64,000 nucleotides of DNA from Sphingomonas insulae. GTDB taxonomy: Bacteria > Pseudomonadota > Alphaproteobacteria > Sphingomonadales > Sphingomonadaceae. The stretch is taken from contig NZ_CP048422.1 in NCBI RefSeq assembly GCF_010450875.1, forward strand, positions 675,001 to 739,000, written 5' to 3'. Under the pieces are notes generated by a model that worked only from the letters and a program-made list of their open reading frames with translations, was not told the origin of the DNA and searched no databases. The number at the start of each line of letters is the position of its first letter. Within the stretch, counting starts at the first letter, position 1. The position numbers were made by a program, and so were the translations under genes. Positions 19,034 through 28,041 of this stretch are shown piece after piece.

Positions 19034-19687
19034 CTATACCACCGGGTAGCGCAGCCGCCCGACGAAGCGCGACAGGCTGGGCCGATGTTCGTAGCGTTTC
19101 ACGAACGCCGCCTTGCTCTTCTCGAACCGCATGATGCCATCGATACGCCGCGCCAGGAATGCGCGCGTGTCGGCATGGCCCTCGGTGTCGTCGTCCAGGA
19201 ACACCGTCACCGTCGCGCCGTACACGCCAAGCAGGATCGTACGCTTGGTGTAATGATTGTAGTCGGTCGCGGTGTCGCCGGCCATCCGCCACATCAGGTC
19301 GACGCTGCGCCAGCCCAGCCGCGCGGCTCGGCCGACGTTCTGCGGCAGCGCCAGGATCGCCAGCGCGCGGCGCAGCGATTCGCGGTTGATTGCCACCGCA
19401 TCCAGCCGCGCCTCGACCAGCGCCGTGATCCGCGCGCGAACTTTCATCCCGGCTAGCATGGGCGGTGGCAGCGCGTCCGCCATCTGCCGGTCGATCGCGG
19501 CGAACCAGGCATCGATCATGTCGACCGCGCCGCCGGGAAAGGCGAGTCGCGCCACGTCGGTATCGATGCCGGCCGCCTCGGCCGCCATGTCGCGCGCGGC
19601 ATCACCCCAGCCGTCGAACGCCGCATTGTCCGCGATGCCGCGCGCGAGCGCGTCGCGGATCTCGTCGAGTGTCAGGTCCTGCGTCAT
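19034..19687 (-). CDS. coq9: COQ9-family ubiquinone biosynthesis protein
   Basis: The 217-aa protein matches the COQ9 family: an N-terminal TetR-like helical part with a long helix pair and the conserved region DYNHYTKRTILLGVYGATV followed by FLDDDTEG. COQ9 binds lipid intermediates and helps the COQ7 hydroxylation step of ubiquinone synthesis; in bacteria it is largely alphaproteobacterial. Its ATG overlaps the stop of the EamA gene (ATGA), so the two are translationally coupled. Confidence 0.85.
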   Translation of the reverse strand: MTQDLTLDEIRDALARGIADNAAFDGWGDAARDMAAEAAGIDTDVARLAFPGGAVDMIDAWFAAIDRQMADALPPPMLAGMKVRARITALVEARLDAVAINRESLRRALAILALPQNVGRAARLGWRSVDLMWRMAGDTATDYNHYTKRTILLGVYGATVTVFLDDDTEGHADTRAFLARRIDGIMRFEKSKAAFVKRYEHRPSLSRFVGRLRYPVV

Positions 19688-20634
19688 GCTGCCACCTCCT
19701 GCGCCACCGGCCTCGCCGGCGCAACCTCGGCGCGGCGCACCAGCACCAGTGCCACAGCGACCAACGCGACGCCGACCCAATCCGGTCCCTGCAACCGCTC
19801 GCCATATTCGATCCAGCCGACCGCGCCGGCGACGATCGGCTGGATCAGCAGCGCGATGCCGACCACCAGCGGCGACAATTGGCCGAGCGCGAAGATCATG
19901 CAGCCCTGGCCCAGCACCTGGCTGACCAGCGCCAGCCCGAGCAGCGGCGTCCATTGCTGCGGCACCACCTGTTCGTGCAGCAGCACGGCGAACACCAGCA
20001 GCGGCAGCGCGGTGGCGGCGCTCGACAGCGTCAGTGCCGGCAGCGGCCGCATCGTCGCGCGCACCCGCGCCATGACGATAAAATAGACGGTATAGAGGAT
20101 GCCCGCGACGATGCAGAGCAGGTCGCCCGCCAGGTTGCGCGGATCGACCTGATAGGATCGACCCATCAGCAGCGCCGCGCCGACCGCGGCGAGGGCCAGC
20201 GCCAGCCCCTGCGTGCGCGTCGGCCATGCGCGCGCGGCGAGGAAGCCGTAGATCGGATAGATCAGGATGGCGGCGTTGCCGAACAGCGTGGCGTTGGTCA
20301 TCGTCGTGCGGACGATACCGAGGTGCCAGCTGCCGAGGTCCGCAGCAAAGGCGATGCCGCCCGCCGCCAGCATCAGCCAAAGCGCCACCGGCATGCGCAC
20401 CGGCCGCGCGCCGCCGGCGAGTGCGAACGCGGCAAGGAACGGGATGGCGAGCGTGATCCGCCAGAACCCCGCCGCGACCGGTCCGACGTCGGCGAGGCGG
20501 ACGAACCACGGCCCGAACGCCAGCGCGACATTGGCGACGATCAGCGCCGCGAACGCCAGACCTCTGGATGCCGTAGCGTCAACCGTCTGCGTTGCCGCCG
20601 GGACAGAATTTCTTTGAGGCCTCGCCTGATGCAT
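19684..20634 (-). CDS. EamA/DMT-family membrane transporter
   Basis: The 316-aa protein has about ten hydrophobic helices in two EamA repeats, with typical segments such as GGIAFAADLGSWHLGI in the first half and VLGQGCMIFALGQLSPLVVGI in the second. Family members export metabolites or amino acids; the substrate is unknown. The stop overlaps the start of coq9. Confidence 0.8.
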   Translation of the reverse strand: MHQARPQRNSVPAATQTVDATASRGLAFAALIVANVALAFGPWFVRLADVGPVAAGFWRITLAIPFLAAFALAGGARPVRMPVALWLMLAAGGIAFAADLGSWHLGIVRTTMTNATLFGNAAILIYPIYGFLAARAWPTRTQGLALALAAVGAALLMGRSYQVDPRNLAGDLLCIVAGILYTVYFIVMARVRATMRPLPALTLSSAATALPLLVFAVLLHEQVVPQQWTPLLGLALVSQVLGQGCMIFALGQLSPLVVGIALLIQPIVAGAVGWIEYGERLQGPDWVGVALVAVALVLVRRAEVAPARPVAQEVAA

Positions 20635-20686
20635 GCCGCCCTGTAGCCGCCTATTTCCCGCTCGTCAGGCCACTTACGGAGCAACC

Positions 20687-21760
20687 ATGCCGAGCCTTTT
20701 CGATCCCATCCAGCTGGGCGACATTCCCGCCGCCAACCGCATCCTCATGGCCCCGCTGACCCGTGGTCGCGCGACCGACGACCATGTGCCGACCGACATC
20801 ATGGTCGACTATTACCGCCAGCGCGCCGGTGCCGGCCTGATCATCACCGAAGGCACCGGCATCAGCCGCCAGGGTCTCGGCTGGCCCAACGCGCCCGGCC
20901 TGTGGACCGACGCGCAGGTCGAGGCGTGGAAGCCGGTGACCGACGCGGTGCACGCGGCCGGCGGCCGGATCGTCGCGCAGATCTGGCATATGGGCCGGCT
21001 TGCCCGTCCCGACGTGATCGGCATGACGCCGCTGTCGTCCTCGGCGACCCGCGCGCCCTATCACAAACCCGAAAATCCGTATGGCGAGGCGCAGGCGGCG
21101 ACGCTGGACGACATCAAGCGCGCGCAGGACGATTATGCGTCGGCCGCGACCAACGCGATCCGGGCCGGTTTCGACGGCGTGCAGCTGCACGGCGCCAATG
21201 GCTATCTGATCGACCAGTTCCTGCGCGACGGCACCAACCTGCGCGACGACGCCTATGGCGGCAGCCCTGAAAACCGCATCCGCTTCATGCAGGAATCGGT
21301 GGCGCGGGTGATCGATGCGATCGGCGCGGGCCGCACCGGCATCCGCCTGTCGCCCAATGGCGAGACGCAGGGCGCCGACGACAGCGATCCCGCCAGCGTC
21401 TTCGTCCCCGCCGCCGCCGCGCTCGACGCGCTCGGCATCGCTTTCCTCGAACTGCGCGAACAGGCGCCGGACGGCACCTTCGGCAAGACCGACGTGCCCA
21501 AGCTGTCGCCCGCGATCCGCAAGGTGTTCAAGGGGCCTCTGATCCTCAATCAGGACTACAGCCTCGAGGGTGCGCAGGCCGATCTCGATTCCGGCGTGGC
21601 GGACGGCATCGCCTTTGGCCGCAGGTTCATCGCCAATCCCGACCTCGTCGAACGCCTGCGCACCGGCGCGCCGCTCAACGCGGACGACATGAAGACCTGG
21701 TACACCGCAGGGCCCGAGGGCTACACCGACTATCCGGCGCTGGAGACGCAGGCCGCCTGA
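20687..21760 (+). CDS. Old Yellow Enzyme family ene-reductase (NemA-like)
   Basis: This 357-aa FMN-dependent TIM-barrel protein opens with FDPIQLGDIPAANRILMAPLTR and has the substrate-binding H-x-x-N pair and active-site Tyr in LHGANGYLIDQFLRDG, plus FGRRFIANPDL near the C-terminus. OYEs reduce activated C=C bonds or nitro compounds with NAD(P)H. GGAG six bases before the ATG supports this start. No regulator gene is next to it. Confidence 0.92.
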   Translation: MPSLFDPIQLGDIPAANRILMAPLTRGRATDDHVPTDIMVDYYRQRAGAGLIITEGTGISRQGLGWPNAPGLWTDAQVEAWKPVTDAVHAAGGRIVAQIWHMGRLARPDVIGMTPLSSSATRAPYHKPENPYGEAQAATLDDIKRAQDDYASAATNAIRAGFDGVQLHGANGYLIDQFLRDGTNLRDDAYGGSPENRIRFMQESVARVIDAIGAGRTGIRLSPNGETQGADDSDPASVFVPAAAALDALGIAFLELREQAPDGTFGKTDVPKLSPAIRKVFKGPLILNQDYSLEGAQADLDSGVADGIAFGRRFIANPDLVERLRTGAPLNADDMKTWYTAGPEGYTDYPALETQAA

Positions 21761-21764
21761 TCGC

Positions 21765-21797
21765 TGCGCGCTCCCCCCGTCAGCGGGGGAGCGCGCA
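21765..21797. terminator. Strong GC hairpin between convergent genes
   Basis: TGCGCGCTCCCCC pairs perfectly with GGGGGAGCGCGCA (13-bp stem, 7-base loop). It begins 4 bp after the OYE stop and precedes the stop of the opposing gene, so it may terminate both. No T-run follows, so factor-independent termination is not certain. Confidence 0.6.
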
Positions 21798-21820
21798 CAA
21801 TTCCCGATCGACCGACCGGT

Positions 21821-22249
21821 TCAGGCGCGACGCAGTTCGGGCACCAGTCGCCTGAGGTCGGCGGGCGCCAGCCGGCGGACGTCCAGCGCATCGACGCCGG
21901 CGACCAGCACCTCGCCCAGCCGGCGCTCGCCGGTATCGATCAGGATACCCTCCGCCGTCGAGCGCAGCGCCACCCACGCGACCTCGCGCACCGCGATCTG
22001 CTTGCCGTCGCGCTTCATCACCGCGACGCGGCCGGCCCGGTCCACCGCCAGCGCGCCGCCGCCATCGGCACCGACGACGGCGCCCTGCGTATCGAAACCC
22101 GCCAGCGCCTGTTCGGCCGCCTCGGCCGCCTCCTCGGGACTGGCGATGCGCGCCGTCCGTCGACGCAGCAGCAGCCAGGCGACGATCGCCAGCGCCAGCG
22201 CCGTTGCGATCGCCGCGACGATCCCGATGATGATCCCCCGATCGGTCAC
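21821..22249 (-). CDS. Membrane-anchored hypothetical protein (142 aa)
   Basis: A single N-terminal helix (IIIGIVAAIATALALAIVAWLLL) is followed by basic RRRTAR and a soluble domain with alternating Val/Gly strands, DGGGALAVDRAGRVAVMKRDGK and RLVPELRRA. The basic flank after the helix suggests that the C-terminus is cytosolic. No family was recognised. It lies 7 bp downstream of the TIGR01244 gene on the same strand. Confidence 0.6.
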   Translation of the reverse strand: MTDRGIIIGIVAAIATALALAIVAWLLLRRRTARIASPEEAAEAAEQALAGFDTQGAVVGADGGGALAVDRAGRVAVMKRDGKQIAVREVAWVALRSTAEGILIDTGERRLGEVLVAGVDALDVRRLAPADLRRLVPELRRA

Positions 22250-22256
22250 GTGCGGC

Positions 22257-22691
22257 TCACCGGCCGCCGGCGAGCGCGTCCAGCGTCGGCCGCATGCCCG
22301 ACAGGTCGTAGCCGGCGGCGCCGGCCTGTCCGACCAGCAATTCGGGGTTGCGCCCCGCCTTGGCTGCGGCGAGCGCCCACAGGTTGCAGCTGCGCGTGCC
22401 GGACCGGCAATAGGCGAGCACCGGGCCGTCGGCCTCGACCAGCGCCTGCGTCATCGCATCGATCTGCGGGTGCGAAAAGCCGGCGTGGGTGATCGGGATC
22501 GCGGTATAGGCAAGGCCGGCGGCGGCGGCCGCGGCGCGGATCGTTTCGCCGGCCGGCTGGCCCGCCTCTTCCTCGTCGGGGCGGTTGTTGACGATCGCGA
22601 CGAACCCCGCCGCCTTGATCGCGGCGATGTCGTCGACCGTGATCTGCGGTGCGACGCTGACGGATTCGTTGATGGTGCGGATGTCGGCCAT
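22257..22691 (-). CDS. TIGR01244/DUF442-family phosphatase-like protein
   Basis: The 144-aa protein has the N-terminus DIRTINESVSVAPQI, the IVNNRPDEE strand and a Cys-x5-Arg signature in YCRSGTRS, matching the small beta-lactamase-hydrolase-like (DUF442) family. This family has a dual-specificity-phosphatase-like fold and is linked to sulfur chemistry or phosphate removal. The substrate is unknown. It sits upstream of the membrane-anchored protein, likely in the same transcript. Confidence 0.8.
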   Translation of the reverse strand: MADIRTINESVSVAPQITVDDIAAIKAAGFVAIVNNRPDEEEAGQPAGETIRAAAAAAGLAYTAIPITHAGFSHPQIDAMTQALVEADGPVLAYCRSGTRSCNLWALAAAKAGRNPELLVGQAGAAGYDLSGMRPTLDALAGGR

Positions 22692-22811
22692 CCGGTGCCG
22701 ATACGCGATCAGCCGTGCCGCGTCAGCTGCTTTGGTCGGCTTCGGATCGTTTCGTCGATCTTTTTTCCGGCGATTTTCAGACGGAAGCAGAAAGAAGAAT
22801 GATTCGCGCCT

Positions 22812-22973
22812 AGAAGCGGAGGCGCGGAGGTGTTTCGTGCGCGGCAGCACCGTTCTCATTACGAGCCGCTGATGATGAAAGGCCGCCGCGGCCATGAGCG
22901 GAACACCTCCGCGTCTCCGCGCCTCCGCGTGAATCCCCTTCTGCCTCTTCGCGGCTTCATGTCTTCACGTGAA
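22812..22973. repeat. Composite GC-rich inverted repeat element, copy 1
   Basis: Between two minus-strand genes, a left arm (22812-22836, with CGGAGGCGCGGAGG) is mirrored by a longer right arm (22901-22973) with CCTCCGCGTCTCCGCGCCTCCGCGTGAA and then CTTCGCGGCTTCATGTCTTCACGTGAA. Short 8-base units (CGCGGAGG, CGCGAAGA) are reiterated. The same composite layout recurs near 60.4 kb. The remaining bases of the 22692-22978 gap hold no gene. Confidence 0.75.
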
Positions 22974-22978
22974 CCCGA

Positions 22979-24748
22979 TCACGCCGCGGAACGGATCACC
23001 GCCAGGAACGCATCGCCATAGGCATCCAGCTTGCGCGCGCCGATCCCCGACAGGTGCATCAGCTCCGCGCGGCTGCCCGGCCGTTGCGCCGCCATCTCGC
23101 GCAGCACCGAATCGTGGAAGATGACATAGGGCGGCACCCCCGCCTCCTTCGCCAGATCGCGGCGGCAGGTGCGCAGCGCCTCGAACAGCGAATGGTCCGC
23201 CGGGTTGGCGGCGACGCCGGCATCGCGCTTGCGGCTGCGCGTGCGCTTGGGCGGGACGACCAGCGTCACCCGCGCGCCCTCCTTCAGGATCGGCCGCGCG
23301 CCCGGCCCGAATTCCAGCCCGCCATGCGCGTTGGTGCGCAACGCGTCGCGCAGCAGCAGCGCGCGTGCGACCGGCTTGATCAACGCCGCCTCCTCACCCT
23401 CGACGATGCCCCAGACCGACAGCGCCTCATGCCCGCGATCGACGCTGCGGTCGGTCGATTGGCCCAGCAGGACCTGCTCGACATAGCCGGCGCCGAACAG
23501 CTGCCCGGTGCGAAAGACCGCCGACAGGAACTTGCACGCGGTCTGCGTCGCGTCGATCGCATCGGGCGACCCCAGGCAATTGTCGCAATTGCCGCAATCC
23601 TCCAGCCGGTCCTCGCCGAAATGCTTCAGCAGGATGCGCCGCCGGCATCCCGCCGTCTCGACCAGCGCACCCAGCGCCGCCAGCCGCGTGCGCTCGCCCT
23701 GCTGCCGCTCCGGCTCGACCTCGCCGATCCGCTGGCGGGCGCGGGCGAAATCCTCCGCGCCCCAGAACAGGTGCGCCACCGCCGGATCGCCGTCGCGCCC
23801 GGCGCGGCCCGTTTCCTGGTAATAGGCCTCGATCGACTTGGGCAGGCCGGCATGCGCGACGAAGCGCACGTCGGGCTTGTCGATCCCCATCCCGAACGCG
23901 ACCGTGGCGCAGATCACCATGTCCTCCGACGCGACGAAATCGGCCTGGTTCTTCTGGCGGATGTGCGCGTCGAGCCCGGCGTGATAGGCGCGCGTCGGCC
24001 GCCCGGTGCGGCCGAGCGCCTCGGCCAGCTTCTCGGTCGCGGCGCGGGTCTGCGCATAGACGATGCCGGGGCCGGGCGTCGCGGCGATGACGTCGGCGAT
24101 CTGCTTCGTCGTGTTCGCCTTGGGGCTGATCGCATAGCGGATGTTGGGCCGGTCGAACCCGGACACGATCAGCCCGTCCTGCGGGATGCCCAGCTGTTGC
24201 AGGATGTCGCTGCGGGTATGCGCATCGGCGGTGGCGGTCAGCGCCAGCCGCGGCACGTCGGGAAACGCATCCATCAACGGTGCCAGCAACCGGTAGTCGG
24301 GGCGGAAGTCATGCCCCCATTCGCTGACGCAATGCGCCTCGTCGATCGCGAACAGGCTGAGCCTCGCCGATCCCAGCAGCTCGCGGAAATGCCCGGTAGA
24401 GGCGCGTTCGGGCGCGATATAGAGCAGGTCGAGTTCGCCGGCCCTGAACCGCGCGATCGATTCCGCCCGGTTCTGGTCGGCGCTCGTCAGCGTCGCCGCG
24501 CGGATACCCACCGCCTCGGCGGCGCGCAGCTGGTCGTGCATCAGCGCGATCAGCGGGCTGACGACGACGCAGGTTCCCTCCAGCATGACCGAGGGCAGCT
24601 GATAGCACAGCGACTTGCCCGCCCCGGTCGGCATCACCCCCAGCGTCCGCTCCCCCGCCAGTACGCGGCTGACCACGTCCTCCTGCACGCCCCGAAAACC
24701 CGGGAAACCAAAGACGCGCGACAATGTGGGCAGGGGATCGGGGATCAT
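22979..24748 (-). CDS. recQ: ATP-dependent DNA helicase RecQ
   Basis: This 589-aa helicase has Walker A MPTGAGKS, the DEAH box IDEAHCVSEWGHDFRP, the aromatic-rich loop and motif VI QETGRAGRDG. The RecQ-Ct zinc cysteines are visible in CGNCDNC, and a C-terminal HRDC domain is visible (FEALRTCRRDLAKEAGVPPYV and MSGIGARK-like LSGIGARKLDAYG). It unwinds DNA during recombination repair. The ATG at 24748 is where homology begins; longer forms are possible. Confidence 0.95.
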   Translation of the reverse strand: MIPDPLPTLSRVFGFPGFRGVQEDVVSRVLAGERTLGVMPTGAGKSLCYQLPSVMLEGTCVVVSPLIALMHDQLRAAEAVGIRAATLTSADQNRAESIARFRAGELDLLYIAPERASTGHFRELLGSARLSLFAIDEAHCVSEWGHDFRPDYRLLAPLMDAFPDVPRLALTATADAHTRSDILQQLGIPQDGLIVSGFDRPNIRYAISPKANTTKQIADVIAATPGPGIVYAQTRAATEKLAEALGRTGRPTRAYHAGLDAHIRQKNQADFVASEDMVICATVAFGMGIDKPDVRFVAHAGLPKSIEAYYQETGRAGRDGDPAVAHLFWGAEDFARARQRIGEVEPERQQGERTRLAALGALVETAGCRRRILLKHFGEDRLEDCGNCDNCLGSPDAIDATQTACKFLSAVFRTGQLFGAGYVEQVLLGQSTDRSVDRGHEALSVWGIVEGEEAALIKPVARALLLRDALRTNAHGGLEFGPGARPILKEGARVTLVVPPKRTRSRKRDAGVAANPADHSLFEALRTCRRDLAKEAGVPPYVIFHDSVLREMAAQRPGSRAELMHLSGIGARKLDAYGDAFLAVIRSAA

Positions 24749-24881
24749 CACCGCGCCATGTAGGGGGACGGCGGGCCAGCGTCGAGGCGCAGGATTTCTC
24801 GACCGTATCGGCCATGATTCACGATTGCGCCACCGAAACGACACGATCGCTCCGCTCTTCTCCCGGTTTCGAAGCAGGGGG

Positions 24882-25841
24882 ATGGCCGTGATACGACGGA
24901 CGATGACGATGACGATGACGGCGACCGCGGCCCTTCTGCTTGTCGGGGCCGCGCCAGCACCGCAGGAACGCGTCGTCACCGGCGACGGGATCATCGAGGT
25001 GCGATTGAACGGCGAACCGATCCGCCTGAGGATCGATCCCGCGGCACCCGGCATGCCCCTGGTATCCGACGCGATCGCCACGCAGCGCGGTTTCCGGATG
25101 GGAAGGAAGCTGGGAATCGGCTTCGGCTTCAACGTCGGGCCGACCCTGGTGATGTCGCAGACGCAGGTCGTGCGGATCGCTTACGGCGGCGGCAAGCCGG
25201 AAAAGCAGCGGATCGGCTGGACCCAACGTCCGTTCGCGGCGGTCGCCGACGGCTCGATCGGCCCGGGCAGTCTGCCCGAGCCGGTCGTGCGCTTTGCCCT
25301 GCGCCCGGCGCAAGCGGGGGAAAGTACCGTCACGATGCGGCTCGAAAAGCTCGGCTTTCCGATGACCTTGTTTGGCGCAGGCTGGGTGGCGGCAATCGGC
25401 ATCGTCGATGTCGGCGGCGCGCCGATGCGGGTGCGCTTCGACCCGCATCACGCACGGACGCTGGCGACCGCGGGTGCGGCGGTGCGCCTCGCGCAGGCGT
25501 ATGACGGCATGCTGTCGGGGGAAGGGCGGGCGACCGAGATCTTCTTCGGCGTGGAACGGCCGGTACGCGACCTTGCGCTCAGACGGCCGTTTCGTCTCGG
25601 TGCACTGGCGATCGACCGCCTCGGCGCACGCACCGGCGATTTCGGCAGCACCGCCGTGATCCGCGACGGCGACGTTGCCGCACCCGCTACCGACCCGGAC
25701 GAGATCGTCGTCACCGCGAAGGGCAAGAAGCGGGATATGCGCCGCGACACTATCTCGCTTGGCGCGGACCAGCTACGGCACTGCTCGTCGATCGTGTTCG
25801 ACCGGAACGCCGGCCTCGTCCACCTCACCTGCGCCGGCTGA
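24882..25841 (+). CDS. Secreted hypothetical protein (about 319 aa)
   Basis: The N-terminus has a Thr/Ala/Leu-rich signal-like segment ending near GAAPAPQ. The rest is beta-rich with no family I can name. Its beginning (GDGIIEVRLNGEPIRLRIDP) recalls the first strand pair of aspartic-protease-like folds, but a D-S/T-G catalytic motif is missing. The TonB-like string DEIVVTAKGKKRD occurs near the C-terminus. It is probably periplasmic and its function is unknown. It ends 10 bp before the convergent exporter gene. Confidence 0.5.
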   Translation: MAVIRRTMTMTMTATAALLLVGAAPAPQERVVTGDGIIEVRLNGEPIRLRIDPAAPGMPLVSDAIATQRGFRMGRKLGIGFGFNVGPTLVMSQTQVVRIAYGGGKPEKQRIGWTQRPFAAVADGSIGPGSLPEPVVRFALRPAQAGESTVTMRLEKLGFPMTLFGAGWVAAIGIVDVGGAPMRVRFDPHHARTLATAGAAVRLAQAYDGMLSGEGRATEIFFGVERPVRDLALRRPFRLGALAIDRLGARTGDFGSTAVIRDGDVAAPATDPDEIVVTAKGKKRDMRRDTISLGADQLRHCSSIVFDRNAGLVHLTCAG

Positions 25842-25850
25842 TTCGGACAT

Positions 25851-27698
25851 CTACTCCGCCGCCAGCGCACCCTCGCTGGCGCCCGCCACGTCGTCCTCGT
25901 CGCGCTCCTGTGCCTGGCGCGCCCACATCTCGGCGTACAGGCCGCCCAGCCGCAGCAACTCGCCATGCGTGCCGCGTTCCGCCACCACGCCGCCGTCGAG
26001 CACGACGATCTGGTCGGCATGGACCACCGTCGACAGGCGGTGCGCGATGACGATCGTGGTGCGACCCCGCTCGATCGCCTGCAGCGTCGCCAGGATGTCC
26101 GCCTCGGTCCGGCTGTCGAGCGCGCTCGTCGCCTCGTCGAGGATCAGGATCGGCGGGTTCTTGAGCAGCGTCCGCGCGATCGCGACGCGCTGCTTTTCGC
26201 CGCCCGACAGTTTCAGGCCGCGCTCGCCAACGCGCGCCGCGTAACCGTCGGGCTGGCGTTCGATGAAGCCGGCGATCGCGGCGCCCGCCGCCGCACCCTC
26301 GATCTCCGCCTGCGATGCGCCCTCGCGCCCGTAACCGATGTTGTAGCCGATCGTGTCGTTGAACAGCACGGTATCCTGCGGCACGATGCCGATCGCTGCG
26401 CGCAGCGACCCCTGCTGCACGTCGCGGATGTCCTGCCCGTCGATCGTGATGCGCCCCTGGTCGACGTCGTAGAAGCGGTACATCAGCCGCGCGAGTGTCG
26501 ACTTGCCCGCGCCAGAAGGGCCGACCACCGCCACGGTGCTGCCCGCCGGGATATCGAGGTCGAGCCCGTGCAGGATCTCGCGCTCGGGATCGTAGCCGAA
26601 GCGCACGCCCTCGAACCGCACATGCCCCCGCGCGATCGCCAGCGGCGCGGCGCCGGGCATGTCGGTCACCTCCGCCGGCGTGTCGATCAGCGCGAACATG
26701 CTCGCCATGTCGATCACCCCCTGGCGGATGGTGCGATAGACCATGCCGAGCAGGTCGAGCGGCCGGAACAGCTGCGACAGCAACGTCGAGACGAACACGA
26801 CGTCGCCCGCCGAAAACCGCCCCTGGCTCCATCCCCACGCGACATAGGCCATGCCGCCGCCCAGCATCAGGTTGGTGATCAGCGCCTGCCCGACGTTGAG
26901 CCACGCCAGGCTGTTCTCCGACTTGGTCGCCGCGGCGGCATAGGCGGATATGGCGGCGTCGTAGCGCTTCGCCTCGCGCTCTTCGGCGCCGAAATATTTT
27001 ACCGTCTCGAAATTCAGCAGCGAATCCACCGCGTGCGCGACCGCGCCGGTGTCGAGGTCGTTCATCCGCGCGCGCAGCGCATTGCGCCAGTCGGTCACCT
27101 TCTGCGTGAACAGGATATACACCGCGACCATCGCCACTGTCGCGGCGACCAGCGGCCAGCCGAAGCTGTGCCAGAAGATGCCCAGCACCAGCGTCAGTTC
27201 CAGCACCGTCGGCGCGATGTTGAACAGCAGGAAATACAGCATCGTATCGATGCTCTTGGTGCCGCGCTCGACCACCTTGGTCACCGCGCCAGTGCGCCGC
27301 TCCAGATGGAAGCGCAGCGACAGCCCGTGCAAATGGCGAAAGACGTTGGCCGCCAGCCGCCGCGTCGCATCCTGCCCGACCCGTTCGAACACCGCGTTGC
27401 GCGCATTGTCGAACAGCGTCGTCGAGAATCGCGACGCCGCATAGCCGACGACCAGCAGGATCACGACCGTCGCCAGCCCGCGATCCCCCACCGCCATGCG
27501 ATCGACGGCATATTTCAGCGTATAAGACGCGCCGAACACCTGGACGAGCTTGCTCATCACGACCAGCGTCATCGCCCCGACGATCCGCGCCTTCAGCCCG
27601 GCCTGACCCGCGGGCCACAGATAGGGCAGGAAGCGGCGAAGCGTCGGCAGCAGCGGCTGGTCGGCGCGGGTGTGATTGGTCGGATCGATCGGAGGCAT
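25851..27698 (-). CDS. Atm1-type ABC exporter (fused permease and ATPase)
   Basis: The 615-aa protein has six helices followed by a nucleotide-binding domain with Walker A GPSGAGKST, signature LKLSGGEKQR, Walker B ILILDEATSALD and H-loop AHRLS. The permease motifs RFHLERRTGAV, VERGTKSIDTMLYFL and FNIAPTVLELTLVL closely resemble the structurally characterised Novosphingobium Atm1, so it likely exports glutathione conjugates or metal-thiol complexes. It should act as a homodimer in the inner membrane. Start chosen at MPPIDPTNH. Confidence 0.9.
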   Translation of the reverse strand: MPPIDPTNHTRADQPLLPTLRRFLPYLWPAGQAGLKARIVGAMTLVVMSKLVQVFGASYTLKYAVDRMAVGDRGLATVVILLVVGYAASRFSTTLFDNARNAVFERVGQDATRRLAANVFRHLHGLSLRFHLERRTGAVTKVVERGTKSIDTMLYFLLFNIAPTVLELTLVLGIFWHSFGWPLVAATVAMVAVYILFTQKVTDWRNALRARMNDLDTGAVAHAVDSLLNFETVKYFGAEEREAKRYDAAISAYAAAATKSENSLAWLNVGQALITNLMLGGGMAYVAWGWSQGRFSAGDVVFVSTLLSQLFRPLDLLGMVYRTIRQGVIDMASMFALIDTPAEVTDMPGAAPLAIARGHVRFEGVRFGYDPEREILHGLDLDIPAGSTVAVVGPSGAGKSTLARLMYRFYDVDQGRITIDGQDIRDVQQGSLRAAIGIVPQDTVLFNDTIGYNIGYGREGASQAEIEGAAAGAAIAGFIERQPDGYAARVGERGLKLSGGEKQRVAIARTLLKNPPILILDEATSALDSRTEADILATLQAIERGRTTIVIAHRLSTVVHADQIVVLDGGVVAERGTHGELLRLGGLYAEMWARQAQERDEDDVAGASEGALAAE

Positions 27699-27795
27699 TG
27701 CCGCCGTATGTAGGCACGGCCGCACCGGCGCGAAAGCGAGCGGACGGAACATAATGCCACCTCCACGGATTTTACCGGGTGAGAGTGAGGCGAAT

Positions 27796-28026
27796 ATGGA
27801 ACCCCTGTTCTACGTCATGGCGATCATGGGCTGCGCGGATGGCAACGTCCAGTGCACCGAGGCTCGGATCGTCCCGACCCGCTACCAGTCGATGGCACAA
27901 TGCCGCGCCGCTCTGCCAGACCAGCTCGCGCGCAACACCGACGTACCCTATCCGATGATCGGTGCGGCCTGCCGCACGGCCGGCGCCCAGATCGCAAAGA
28001 CGGACTCGAAGCTCCGCACCCTCTGA
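27796..28026 (+). CDS. Small cysteine-containing hypothetical protein (76 aa)
   Basis: A short ORF with GAGG six bases before the ATG. The product begins MEPLFYVMAIMGCADGN and has five cysteines (MGCADG, VQCTEAR, AQCRAAL, GAACRTA). The N-terminus is mildly hydrophobic, so it may be exported or membrane-associated. No domain is recognised. It is convergent with crtB. Confidence 0.45.
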   Translation: MEPLFYVMAIMGCADGNVQCTEARIVPTRYQSMAQCRAALPDQLARNTDVPYPMIGAACRTAGAQIAKTDSKLRTL

Positions 28027-28041
28027 CGCCCGCACCGGGGG